NCBI RefSeq assembly: GCF_014654895.1
Contig: NZ_BNBE01000003.1
Location: 1,268,501-1,332,500, forward strand
Length of the DNA: 64,000 nt
Origin: Streptomyces filamentosus
GTDB lineage: Bacteria; Actinomycetota; Actinomycetes; Streptomycetales; Streptomycetaceae
Reading direction: 5' to 3'
Shown: positions 51,352 to 58,396 of the stretch, in pieces
Layout: the number at the start of each line of letters is the position of its first letter
How positions within the stretch are numbered: the stretch's first letter is position 1
Position numbers and translations under genes: made by a program
Notes under the pieces: generated by a model
Seen by the model: only the letters and a program-made list of their open reading frames with translations
Database searches by the model: none
What the model was told of the DNA's origin: nothing

Positions 51352-52734
51352 CTACTGGTCGGACTTCGAGGCGGCGCCGCGCCGGCCGAGAGGGCGAAGC
51401 AGGTAGGGCAGGGCGGTCTCGGGCTTCCACATCGGCTCGTCGACCTCGGGCGTCTTGCCGTCATTCGGCAGCCGGTCCGGGGGGGCCAGCAGGCCGCGCG
51501 AACGGTAGGCCCGCATCGTCGACAGGGCGGTCGGCTTGGCGCGGCCCTGTTCCCGGCCGTCGAGCTCGGCGATCTTCTCCAGGGTGAGCAGGCCCGGGTT
51601 CCTCTCGAAGTGCCGCTTCAGAGCCTTGCTCGGCTCCCGCAACTCGCCTTCCACCGGCGCGGCCGACGAAGCCTTCTTGGCCTGCCGCGGGGTGGCGAGG
51701 AAGGGCAGGGCGGTCTCGGGCTTCCACATCGGCTCGTCGACCTCGGGGGTCTTGCCGTCGTTCGGCTTGCGGTCCGGCCGCGCCAGCTTGCCCTGCGAGA
51801 TGTAGACCTTCAGGGTCGACAGGGCGGTCGGCTTGGCGCGGCCCTGTTCCCGGCCGTCGAGCTCGGCGATTTTCTCCAGGGTGAGCAGGCCCGGGCTCTC
51901 CTCGAAGTAGCGCTGCAGGAACTCGCTCGGCTCCACCTCGGCGCCCTCCTCCTGCGAGGGCTTGGGCGCACCGCGCCGGCTGCCCGGCCGGCACAGGTAG
52001 GGCAGGGCGGTCTCGGGCTTCCACATCGGCTCGTCGACCTCGGGGGTCTTGCCGTCGTTCGGCTTGCGGTCCGGCCGCGCCAGCTTGCCCTGCGAGATGT
52101 AGTTGTCGAGGGTGGACAGCGCCGTAGGCTCGCGCCCGTGTTCCCGGCCGTCGAGCTCGGCGATCTGCTCGAGGGTGAGCAGGCCCGGGCTCTCCTCGAA
52201 GTAGCGCTGCAGGAACTCGCTCGGTTCCTGGCGCTCAGCGTCGCTCTTGCCGGTCTTGCGCCGGACTCGGCGCGGACGGGTGATGTAGTCGTAGGCCGTC
52301 TTGCGGAACCACATGTCCTCAGTGACTTCGGGCTGACCCCCGTCACCGGCACGACGATCAGGCCGGGCGAGCACGCCTCGGGAGATGTAGGTGCGCAGGG
52401 TCGCGACCGGCGTGGACTCGCGGGAGAGGAACCGGCCCTCGAGCACCCCGATATGGCGGAGAGGGAGAAGGTCCCGGGGCCCGCCGGCAGGCAGCGCGGT
52501 GGCCTTCTCCTTCTGCTTGGGGTGAGCCGCTACCCAGGCCTCCGGCTTGTGCTCCAGGACCCACTCGTCGACAGCTGCCTCGTCGTACAGCTGGGTCTTG
52601 CCCCAGCCCTTGTCGAGGCAGGGCGGGAAGGTCTCTTCGAGCGTCCAGGAGGCGGCGGTCGAACCGCCCACGTGGTAGCGCTTTGCGATCTTTTCGACCG
52701 TGGTCTGCTTGATCTTCGAGTTTGCGGGGATCAT
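51352..52734 (-). CDS. Multi-HTH protein with three near-identical internal repeats
   Basis: A 460-residue protein. Residues of about 10-55 are an excisionase-like HTH (EKIAKRYHVGGSTAASWTLEETFPPCLDKGWGKTQLYDEAAVDEWV), and residues of about 75-140 a second unit. Then three tandem copies of roughly 100 residues follow. Each has the plan SPGLLTLE-IAELDGRE, PTALSTL, YISQGKLARPDRKPNDG, KTPEVDEPMWKPETALPYL. The copies differ at few positions, so they arose by recent duplication. Each unit looks like a MerR/AlpA-type DNA-binding domain, so the protein could bind long arrays of sites. It is the first gene behind P7. ATG 52734 has GGAG upstream. Confidence 0.65.
   Translation of the reverse strand: MIPANSKIKQTTVEKIAKRYHVGGSTAASWTLEETFPPCLDKGWGKTQLYDEAAVDEWVLEHKPEAWVAAHPKQKEKATALPAGGPRDLLPLRHIGVLEGRFLSRESTPVATLRTYISRGVLARPDRRAGDGGQPEVTEDMWFRKTAYDYITRPRRVRRKTGKSDAERQEPSEFLQRYFEESPGLLTLEQIAELDGREHGREPTALSTLDNYISQGKLARPDRKPNDGKTPEVDEPMWKPETALPYLCRPGSRRGAPKPSQEEGAEVEPSEFLQRYFEESPGLLTLEKIAELDGREQGRAKPTALSTLKVYISQGKLARPDRKPNDGKTPEVDEPMWKPETALPFLATPRQAKKASSAAPVEGELREPSKALKRHFERNPGLLTLEKIAELDGREQGRAKPTALSTMRAYRSRGLLAPPDRLPNDGKTPEVDEPMWKPETALPYLLRPLGRRGAASKSDQ
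51390..52250 (-). repeat. Three tandem coding repeats of about 300 bases
   Basis: The DNA coding for the three internal repeats of the multi-HTH protein recurs with a period of about 300 bases (repeat ends near 51403, 51702 and 52000) and very high identity. The GC-rich string CGAGGTCGACGAGCCGATGT recurs in each (minus-strand sense). It is a coding repeat, not a CRISPR array. Confidence 0.8.
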
Positions 52735-52886
52735 CGTCTACTCCAGGGCCTGCGTGGCCTGATCGTTTCCCGCCGGCCGCGGATGCGCCGTCGGGGGGAT
52801 GCTGTTGTGCGTGGCCAGCGGCCCCTTCCTGTGCCTCGCTGACGCCCGGAGCGGGCTGGAAAGACGCAGGGAGAGACCCGGCTCGC

Positions 52887-52915
52887 AACGTACAGCGATT
52901 CAAGCGATTAAGCAA
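52887..52915 (-). promoter_or_regulatory. Shared regulon promoter P7 (divergent box)
   Basis: TTGCTT (52915-52910), a 17-base spacer starting AATCGCTTGAA, and TACGTT (52892-52887) on the minus strand. The -35, spacing and -10 fit, but the box after the -35 departs from AATTGGATTTA. This is the promoter of the multi-HTH genes. Confidence 0.65.
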
Positions 52916-52959
52916 TTCGTCATGGGTGTGTTGCCGTGGGTTGCCCTTGGAACCGGCGC

Positions 52960-52995
52960 GGGCGTGCCGGGGAGCCTGTGCTCCCCGGCACGCCC
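52960..52995. terminator. Strong hairpin terminator behind the Gp88-like gene
   Basis: A perfect 16-bp stem, GGGCGTGCCGGGGAGC (52960-52975) / GCTCCCCGGCACGCCC (52980-52995), with a 4-base loop. It ends the P8 unit just before promoter P7. Confidence 0.8.
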
Positions 52996-53056
52996 GGAGG
53001 TTCATAGTGCGGTGATTTCTGGCCCCGGCCGGACGGGTGGGCCGGTAGCCGGCGGG

Positions 53057-53851
53057 TCAGGAAGCGAGACCGAGTTCGCCTTCGGCCGTGCGGCGCTGCT
53101 TCTTCTCGGCGAGCTTCTTGTCCAGGGCGCGCTGCAAGCTGCTGAAGGTCTCGTCACCCTGGCGCTTGAGCAGCATCGGGATGTAGTTCGCTGGGATGCC
53201 GACCTTCGGCGACTCGCTCAGGACGGACAGGAGGTCGGATTCCGTCTGATCGGTGTAGCCCGCCTCCTCCAGTTCCTTGACGCCGGGGAACACGTCGGCA
53301 TGGCGGTCGCTCTCCAGGTCCAGCAGATGGTCCTCCTTCCCGCCCAGGCTGTAGCACCACAGGAAATTCTCGGGCGGATTCGGCTCAACGAGCCGGCGGA
53401 AACGTGAAACGGATTTCGTGTAGCAGTAGAACCAGGTGTCCGCGGGGGCGTTCCGCATGATGCGCAGCCATGCCTGCAAGTATTCGTCGGAATGGAAGTC
53501 GCCGGAATCGTGCAAGCGAATCCACTTTCCTCGGTACCGCCTGTGCTGGAGTTCCTCGGTCATCTGGGCTTCCCACTCGTCCAGGGCGTGCATCGTCATC
53601 CACATGTTGCGCTCGTGCGCGGCCAGGACGACCGGCCACCGATAGGTCCCCACCCTCGCGTAGCAGAGCTTGGCGCAGGCCCCGGCCTCCGGGCAGGCGT
53701 TGTATGTCGATCCATCGGAAAAGCGGCCGGCCCAAGCGGGAAGTGGCCAGTTGAAGATCCCTTCAGCTCGCAATTGCCGGTTCTGGGTGAGGAGCCACCG
53801 GCGCGCCTTGGGCTTCGTGTGCGGCGTGTCGGCGGTCGAGCTGGTGTTCAT
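53057..53851 (-). CDS. Gp88-like phage protein
   Basis: A 264-residue protein resembling the gene-product-88 family of mycobacteriophages. It has the segments TYNACPEAGACAKLCYARVGTYRWP with a CxxxxxCxxxC cluster, WIRLHDSGDFHSDEYLQAWLRIM, WFYCYTKSVSRFRRLV and NFLWCYSLGGKEDHL. The cysteine cluster suggests a metal or iron-sulfur cofactor; the function of the family is unknown to me. ATG 53851 overlaps the previous stop (ATGA). It is the last gene of the P8 unit. Confidence 0.75.
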   Translation of the reverse strand: MNTSSTADTPHTKPKARRWLLTQNRQLRAEGIFNWPLPAWAGRFSDGSTYNACPEAGACAKLCYARVGTYRWPVVLAAHERNMWMTMHALDEWEAQMTEELQHRRYRGKWIRLHDSGDFHSDEYLQAWLRIMRNAPADTWFYCYTKSVSRFRRLVEPNPPENFLWCYSLGGKEDHLLDLESDRHADVFPGVKELEEAGYTDQTESDLLSVLSESPKVGIPANYIPMLLKRQGDETFSSLQRALDKKLAEKKQRRTAEGELGLAS

Positions 53852-54270
53852 GTCGTGCTTTCCGTCTGGTTGGAGCTCGATGTGTCGGCCGGGCAGTCGT
53901 CATGGGGCGCGGCGCAGGCGTGCACACCGAACTTGGTGATGCCGCCTGCGGTTATCAGCGCCAGGTAGGCGAGTCCGAGGTCCAACTGCTGGCCCGCCTC
54001 GGCGGTGTGCTTCTTGCTCGGGAACTGGAGAACGTCGCCGCGGCCGCCGATGGCCGCGGCCGCCGTGGCCCGGAGCGGGTCCAGTGCGTGCGGTGGCATC
54101 CGGCTGATCTCGAGCATCGCGATCGGCAGCGCGAACAAGAGGTGTTCGGTGAGGCCGTCGTGGAAGATCTGTTCCTTCTCGGTGCGTCGCGCAGGGGCCG
54201 GCACCGACACCACGGTGATGGTCGGTTCGGCCTGCTTCCGTAGCGGGTGCGGGGGATGGGAGCGAGTCAT
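53848..54270 (-). CDS. Hypothetical protein
   Basis: A 140-residue protein: EQIFHDGLTEHLLFALPIAMLEISRMPPHALDPLRATAAAAIGGRGDVLQFPSKKHTAEAGQQLDLGLAYLALITAGGITKFGVHACAAPHDDCP. The C-terminal CAAPHDDCP resembles the PAHHDDCP end of the gene at 54342, a small recurring motif. It is coupled to the Gp88-like gene. Not recognised. Confidence 0.6.
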   Translation of the reverse strand: MTRSHPPHPLRKQAEPTITVVSVPAPARRTEKEQIFHDGLTEHLLFALPIAMLEISRMPPHALDPLRATAAAAIGGRGDVLQFPSKKHTAEAGQQLDLGLAYLALITAGGITKFGVHACAAPHDDCPADTSSSNQTESTT

Positions 54271-54341
54271 CGGTACTGCTTCGATCTATTCGGGCGCGGC
54301 GACGCGTTCGGGCGCCGCGACGCGGGGTGCTGCGGACCCGA

Positions 54342-54848
54342 CTACGTCGTCAGTGGCTGACGCGGGAGCGGGCAGTCATCGTGATGGGCGGGCGAGGTGC
54401 GGTAGAACGGGGACTCGGCGAGGTCCTGGGCGCCACGCAGCCAGTCGCCGTAGTCGGCCAGGTTGTTGATGCACACCGTCGGAACGCGCGCTCCGCACTG
54501 CGGGCACGGGGCGATGGGGCTCAGGGCGAAATGCCGGGTGCTGTCGTAGGCGGCCAAGAACTCGCGGGTCACGGATCCGGCCGGGATCCGCAGCCGGATG
54601 GCCGGGCTCAAGGCCCCTTCGATGAGGGGATGGAGGTCGTCGGCCTGGCTGATGACGGGAACCCACCGCCTCAGGCGGAGCACGTGGCGCAGCCTGGTGC
54701 GCGCATAGCCGACGGTGGCGAAGACGGCATACGGTGCTGCCGCGCCGCCGATCCGGCTCGGCCGGCCCTCTGCTGACCTTTGGCCAGCGGCGCGGAGTGC
54801 CGCGTGGTCGAGCCGGGCCAGAGCGCGGGTGCTCATCATGAACGGCAT
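54342..54848 (-). CDS. Hypothetical protein with a zinc-ribbon-like motif
   Basis: A 168-residue protein from ATG 54848 (GGAG six bases upstream; ATG 54860 also possible). It ends with APCPQCGARVPTVCINNLADYGDWLRGAQDLAESPFYRTSPAHHDDCP, in which CPQC plus two later cysteines can form a zinc site. The same kind of tail occurs in the genes at 39133 and 53848, suggesting a shared accessory-protein theme in this block. It is the first gene behind P8. Confidence 0.6.
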   Translation of the reverse strand: MPFMMSTRALARLDHAALRAAGQRSAEGRPSRIGGAAAPYAVFATVGYARTRLRHVLRLRRWVPVISQADDLHPLIEGALSPAIRLRIPAGSVTREFLAAYDSTRHFALSPIAPCPQCGARVPTVCINNLADYGDWLRGAQDLAESPFYRTSPAHHDDCPLPRQPLTT

Positions 54849-54891
54849 GGGCAACTCCATGGGGTGAAGGGCCGGTTGGGCGGGCGTTCGG

Positions 54892-55024
54892 TCCGGGCGC
54901 GGCGCCGTGAGCGCCGCGCCCGGAGCCTGTGCCTCCGCTGTGCTGGGAGGGGGCAGCGGAGGTCGAGCCGCACGCGGGCGGCTCCTTCACAGGGTCGCCG
55001 GGCGGTGCGTGTTCACACCCGGCG
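54892..55024 (-). other. P8 leader with two strong hairpins
   Basis: The untranslated leader of the P8 unit can form CGCCGGG/CCCGGCG (54997-55003 with 55018-55024) right at its 5' end and a perfect 14-bp stem TCCGGGCGCGGCGC/GCGCCGCGCCCGGA (54892-54905 with 54911-54924) about 45 bases before the first gene. The second hairpin is strong enough to act as an attenuator. Confidence 0.5.
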
Positions 55025-55033
55025 ACACACCTA

Positions 55034-55062
55034 AAGGTACGGCAGTAAATCCAATTACGCAA
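55034..55062 (-). promoter_or_regulatory. Shared regulon promoter P8 (leftward half of divergent pair)
   Basis: TTGCGT (55062-55057), a 17-base spacer starting AATTGGATTTA, and TACCTT (55039-55034) on the minus strand. It drives 54848 to 53057. Its -35 lies 23 bases from the -35 of P9. Confidence 0.85.
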
Positions 55063-55085
55063 CATGAGAGGATGGATGGCGGACC

Positions 55086-55114
55086 TTGCGTAATTGGAAA
55101 TAGTGCTGTAGAGT
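55086..55114 (+). promoter_or_regulatory. Shared regulon promoter P9 (rightward half of divergent pair)
   Basis: TTGCGT (55086-55091), a 17-base spacer starting AATTGGAAATA, and TAGAGT (55109-55114) on the plus strand. It drives the gamma-glutamylcyclotransferase gene. It is the only rightward copy and is arranged back to back with P8. Confidence 0.85.
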
Positions 55115-55172
55115 TGAGTCATCAACGCCGGAGAAGGTGACCGGCGAGCAGTACCAGAAAGGTGGCGAACCC

Positions 55173-55595
55173 GTGTTCACCACTGAGCAGAAGCCCGTTT
55201 TCGTCTATGGCACGCTCCGTGCCGGGCAGGGCAACTACTTCGGCATCCTGGAGGGCACCACGATTCAGGAGCGCCCCGCGATCCTGAACGACTACGCGAT
55301 CTTCGGTTCCGGTGTCCCCTTCGCGATCCAGCGGGACGGCCGGCAGGTCGTCGGCGAGGTCATGGACGTGGACCCCGAGCGGTGGCCCGACGTGCTCCGT
55401 CGGCTCGACCGGCTCGAAGGCTACCGGGGTGACGGCCGCAGCAACATGTACGACCGCAAGGTCCGCACCGTCACTCTGGCCGACGGCAGCGAGATCGAGG
55501 CGTACGTGTACCTCGCGGGCGAGTCGTCCCGCCGCTGGTTCACCGACGCCGAGGAGATCCCCGGCGGCGACTTCGTCAAGGCGGAGTCCCAGTAA
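55173..55595 (+). CDS. Gamma-glutamylcyclotransferase-like (GGCT/AIG2) protein
   Basis: A 140-residue protein of the GGCT/AIG2 fold, whose members remove gamma-glutamyl groups as 5-oxoproline. The substrate-binding motif VYGTLRAGQGNYFGIL is at the N-terminus, and the catalytic Glu lies in VLRRLDRLEGYRGDG. The C-terminal part is shorter than in housekeeping GGCTs. GTG 55173 was chosen because AAAGG lies upstream; a GTG at 55137 lies directly on a ribosome binding site and is less likely. It is under promoter P9 and is followed by the class II amidotransferase, while amidoligases are encoded beyond. It may undo gamma-glutamyl links made by those ligases. Confidence 0.85.
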   Translation: MFTTEQKPVFVYGTLRAGQGNYFGILEGTTIQERPAILNDYAIFGSGVPFAIQRDGRQVVGEVMDVDPERWPDVLRRLDRLEGYRGDGRSNMYDRKVRTVTLADGSEIEAYVYLAGESSRRWFTDAEEIPGGDFVKAESQ

Positions 55596-55646
55596 ATCCG
55601 CATCGCCCTCTGGGGTGGGCGGATGAACACCCCACCATGCAGTACC

Positions 55647-55675
55647 CGTCAGGCCGCGCGCGGCGCGGCCTGACG
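55647..55675. terminator. Hairpin terminator behind the GGCT gene
   Basis: Perfect 12-bp stem CGTCAGGCCGCG (55647-55658) / CGCGGCCTGACG (55664-55675) with a 5-base loop. It may only partly stop transcription into the amidotransferase gene. Confidence 0.65.
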
Positions 55676-55732
55676 GCTTGAGCAGTACACCTCGGCCTCC
55701 TCGCGGAGAATCGAGGCAGAAAAGGAACAACT

Positions 55733-56671
55733 ATGTGCGGTCTGTTCGGAGTTGTCCGAAACCAGACCTGTGACCCCACCCGCGCCACCATCATGTGTGC
55801 CGCCCTGGGGCATCTGGCCGAAGAGCGAGGAAAGGACTCGGCGGGCCTGGCATTCGCCACGGCCGCAACGCAGCCGCTGACGCAGCGTCCGGTCAACAAC
55901 CGCCGTGACGTCACGGCGGGAGGCTGGCGCATCATCAAGGGATCCGGCCGGTTCCGTAACGTGTGGAAGTCCGACTACATGAGTGACCTCGACGCGGCTC
56001 CGGTCGCACTCGGTCACACCCGCTGGGCGACCCAGGGGCGGACGACGCTGGTCAACTCCAGCCCGCTGCAGGTGGGGCAGCTCATCGGCACGCACAACGG
56101 AGACGTGGACGCGTGGCGGCTGCGGGCGCAGTATGACCTCCCCCGAGCGGCGGGTGAGACCGACACCGAGGTGCTCTATCAGGCGCTCGACCAGGAGCGC
56201 GGGGTCATCTTGCCCACCCTCGACGTCCTGGAGTCCGTCGTAGGCCGCGCCGCGCTGGTGTGGACGGACCGGCGCTGGCCGCAGCTCGTCATGCTGGCCC
56301 GTACAGCGGTGAGCCCGCTCTCCGTCGCCGTCGACACCGAGGGGAACCTCTACTGGGCGTCCAACCCGGGATGGTTCCGCAAGGCCGCGCGTGCGGCGGA
56401 CGTGACCATCGCGGAGATTCTGATGGTGCCGGAGGGCACGCTGATGATGATCGACTACTCATCGGGCAGTCCGGCCCTGGTGAGCAACCGCCGCTTCACC
56501 GCGACGGCGCGGGCGAAGGATGACCGGCTGGCGCACATCGTCGCCTACCGGGGCTTCAGCATCGAGGACCAGGTGGCCGACGAGGAGGTGTGCAGTCACC
56601 GGACGCTGCGTGAGCCCCAGCGCTCGCGGTCCGTCACGGCGCCGCTGTGGCTGTCTCCCAGCGGCAAGTAG
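55733..56671 (+). CDS. Class II glutamine amidotransferase (N-terminal nucleophile hydrolase)
   Basis: A 312-residue protein with the complete glutaminase site of class II amidotransferases: Cys2 as nucleophile (MCGLFGVV), GHTRWATQG, THNGDVDAW and ETDTEVLYQAL. No synthetase, isomerase or ATP-pyrophosphatase domain follows, so it is a stand-alone amidase/transamidase-like enzyme related to YafJ-type proteins rather than GlmS or PurF. ATG 55733 has AAGGA seven bases upstream. It is transcribed towards the three amidoligase genes, with a strong bidirectional terminator between. It may supply ammonia or hydrolyse amide products. Confidence 0.85.
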   Translation: MCGLFGVVRNQTCDPTRATIMCAALGHLAEERGKDSAGLAFATAATQPLTQRPVNNRRDVTAGGWRIIKGSGRFRNVWKSDYMSDLDAAPVALGHTRWATQGRTTLVNSSPLQVGQLIGTHNGDVDAWRLRAQYDLPRAAGETDTEVLYQALDQERGVILPTLDVLESVVGRAALVWTDRRWPQLVMLARTAVSPLSVAVDTEGNLYWASNPGWFRKAARAADVTIAEILMVPEGTLMMIDYSSGSPALVSNRRFTATARAKDDRLAHIVAYRGFSIEDQVADEEVCSHRTLREPQRSRSVTAPLWLSPSGK

Positions 56672-56690
56672 GTCATCGGCCCGAAGGCAG

Positions 56691-56733
56691 AAAGGGGCCG
56701 GGGCACCGCGTACTGCGGTGCCCCGGCCCCTTT
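56691..56733. terminator. Bidirectional terminator with perfect 19-bp stem
   Basis: AAAGGGGCCGGGGCACCGC (56691-56709) pairs perfectly with 56715-56733 around a 5-base loop, followed by TCGTTCTT. It separates the convergent amidotransferase and amidoligase genes. Confidence 0.9.
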
Positions 56734-56770
56734 CGTTCTTGACCGGCCCCTTTCGTTCTTGACCGGCCCC
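56723..56770. repeat. Tandem duplication of the terminator tail
   Basis: The 20-base unit CCGGCCCCTTTCGTTCTTGA occurs twice in a row (56723-56742, 56743-56762), followed by a partial third copy (56763-56770) that ends at the stop codon of the amidoligase gene. It is a recent slippage-type duplication of the right stem arm and T-rich tail. Confidence 0.85.
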
Positions 56771-58396
56771 TCAGTACCGGCCGTCGTGCCAGCGGGTGCC
56801 GGCGAACAACGCGGCCGCCTGCGCCCGGTTCTCCTCCCGGCCGAAAATCCTGTCGGCCATGTCGCGGAACGAACGCGTGGCATTGGTCCATGCCTCGCCG
56901 GTCAGGCGCCCACGCTGCCCGGCCTGAGCCCTCGCACGGCGATGGTGCCCGACCCGCTGCGGAGGCGGCGGAGGAGTGCTGCCGGCCTCCCGCAAAGCCG
57001 CGTTCGTCAGGCCCAGCGACACGTTGACCTGGGCCTGGATGGTCCCAGGGTCCAAGGAGCCGTCCCACATGCGGAACTCGGCGTGGTCACTCTGCCGGCC
57101 GTGGACGGACTGGAAGTTCAGCCCGATGTGATGACTGTTGTTGTAACCCCGGACGGCCGAGACCGAAGTGTACGGGCCCGACGGCTGGGTGTTCGGGGTG
57201 CACCACTCCAGCCCTCGATGACGGTCGGCAGCGGGGTTCTGGGCGAGCCGGTAGATGACGTCCTCGTACCCGGCCACCGTGTTGATCAGCTGGTTGTGGT
57301 TCTCGACGGTGTGGTCGTAGTCGGGGACCGCGACGTGGACGTGGCCGCCCGTTCGCGGGCTGGCGATGCCCCCGTTGCGCCGGACGATCTCGCACACCTG
57401 CGCCAGGTTGTTCCAGGTCTGCGGCTCGTCGTAGAGGATGGGCGAGACGATCTCGCCGGCAACAGTGCTGTCGTACTCCAGCCGCCACGCGTTCGGTGCG
57501 TCGGTGTAGCCCGCGCGTGCCGAGGCGTGCCAGCCGTTCACGTTGGCGTCCGGCGCGATTCCCGCCTCGTGGAGTTCGCGCGCGATGCGCCGGCTGGCGG
57601 CCTGCCGCTCGGAGTGCGTCATGGAGTCCGGGTAGTCAAACTCGATCTCCACTCCGAACGCGCGGCCGCCCTCACGGGCGCCGAGGCCGCCGGTGGCGTT
57701 CTCCGTCATGTACGGCACCAGGGGCTCGCCCGCCCGCTGGCGGTCTCGGGCCTGGTCGTAGGCCTCCTGGAAGGCGTCCATGTCCTCCAGGTAGGAGCGC
57801 ACCGCAGGCTGGGCCGCCCGCTCGACGCGCGCCTGGTCCTGCGCGGCGATCGAGGCGGCGTGCTCGGCCGCGACTTCGTCGAGGACTTCCTGGGCCGCGG
57901 CCCGGTCGATCGCGGAGCGGCCGCTTGAGCCGAGCTGGTCCTGAACCAGGTTGGCTATGGCGCCCTGGTGAACGCAGGTGCCGTCCTCGTCGCCGGCGTG
58001 CATGTCGCCGCCGGTGCACCTCAGGTTCTCCGGGCTGACCTGGAGTTGGCCGTCCGGGCCGCGGCTGACCCGGACGTCGCCCTCGATGAAGTGGCGTCCG
58101 TCCTCGTCGGCGACGCTGGCCCCCAGCTGAACCAGGGCGTCCTGTTCGCCGGTCACCTGGCCCCGGATGATGTCAGGGTTGCGCGGCAGGAACAGCAGGT
58201 GGTCGTCGCCGCTGACCACGTAGGTCTGCAGGATCGGAGCGTCGGCCGCGGTGGTGTCGACGATGCGGACCGTTGTGCGCTCCGGCCGCTCCTCAATGGT
58301 GAGCGGCGCGGCCTCGGCGACGAGCGTGTCGGTACCGCGTGTGGGCGCGACGCTGTGGTGCTGGTGATCTATTCGGCTCCCCGACCCCACGATCAT
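56771..58396 (-). CDS. GS-like amidoligase, paralogue 1
   Basis: A 541-residue protein of the glutamine-synthetase-fold amidoligase family (Amidoligase_2 type), which joins amines to carboxylates using ATP. Catalytic-core motifs are FGVEIEFD (about 247-254), DSTVAGEIVSPIL, RTGGHVHVAVPDYD and AEFRMWDGSLDPGTIQ. The N-terminus has VGSGSRIDHQHH, shared with the two other paralogues. An extra region (about residues 30-160; PILQTYVVSGDDHLLFL, GDVRVSRGPDGQLQVS, CTGGDMHAGDEDGTC) is unique to this copy. A helix (AAAQEVLDEVAAEHAA) precedes the core. ATG 58396 overlaps the upstream stop (ATGA). The substrate is unknown; with GGCT and amidotransferase nearby, gamma-glutamyl or amide linkages are likely. 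Confidence 0.82.
   Translation of the reverse strand: MIVGSGSRIDHQHHSVAPTRGTDTLVAEAAPLTIEERPERTTVRIVDTTAADAPILQTYVVSGDDHLLFLPRNPDIIRGQVTGEQDALVQLGASVADEDGRHFIEGDVRVSRGPDGQLQVSPENLRCTGGDMHAGDEDGTCVHQGAIANLVQDQLGSSGRSAIDRAAAQEVLDEVAAEHAASIAAQDQARVERAAQPAVRSYLEDMDAFQEAYDQARDRQRAGEPLVPYMTENATGGLGAREGGRAFGVEIEFDYPDSMTHSERQAASRRIARELHEAGIAPDANVNGWHASARAGYTDAPNAWRLEYDSTVAGEIVSPILYDEPQTWNNLAQVCEIVRRNGGIASPRTGGHVHVAVPDYDHTVENHNQLINTVAGYEDVIYRLAQNPAADRHRGLEWCTPNTQPSGPYTSVSAVRGYNNSHHIGLNFQSVHGRQSDHAEFRMWDGSLDPGTIQAQVNVSLGLTNAALREAGSTPPPPPQRVGHHRRARAQAGQRGRLTGEAWTNATRSFRDMADRIFGREENRAQAAALFAGTRWHDGRY

Noticed and set aside
51390..52250. Regular DNA repeats that might be a CRISPR array
   Set aside because: Period is about 300 bases, the repeats are coding in frame and encode a protein module. 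No short repeat-spacer pattern is present anywhere in the window.
55733..56671. Glucosamine-6-phosphate synthase or amidophosphoribosyltransferase
   Set aside because: Only the class II glutaminase domain is present, with no isomerase or phosphoribosyltransferase half.
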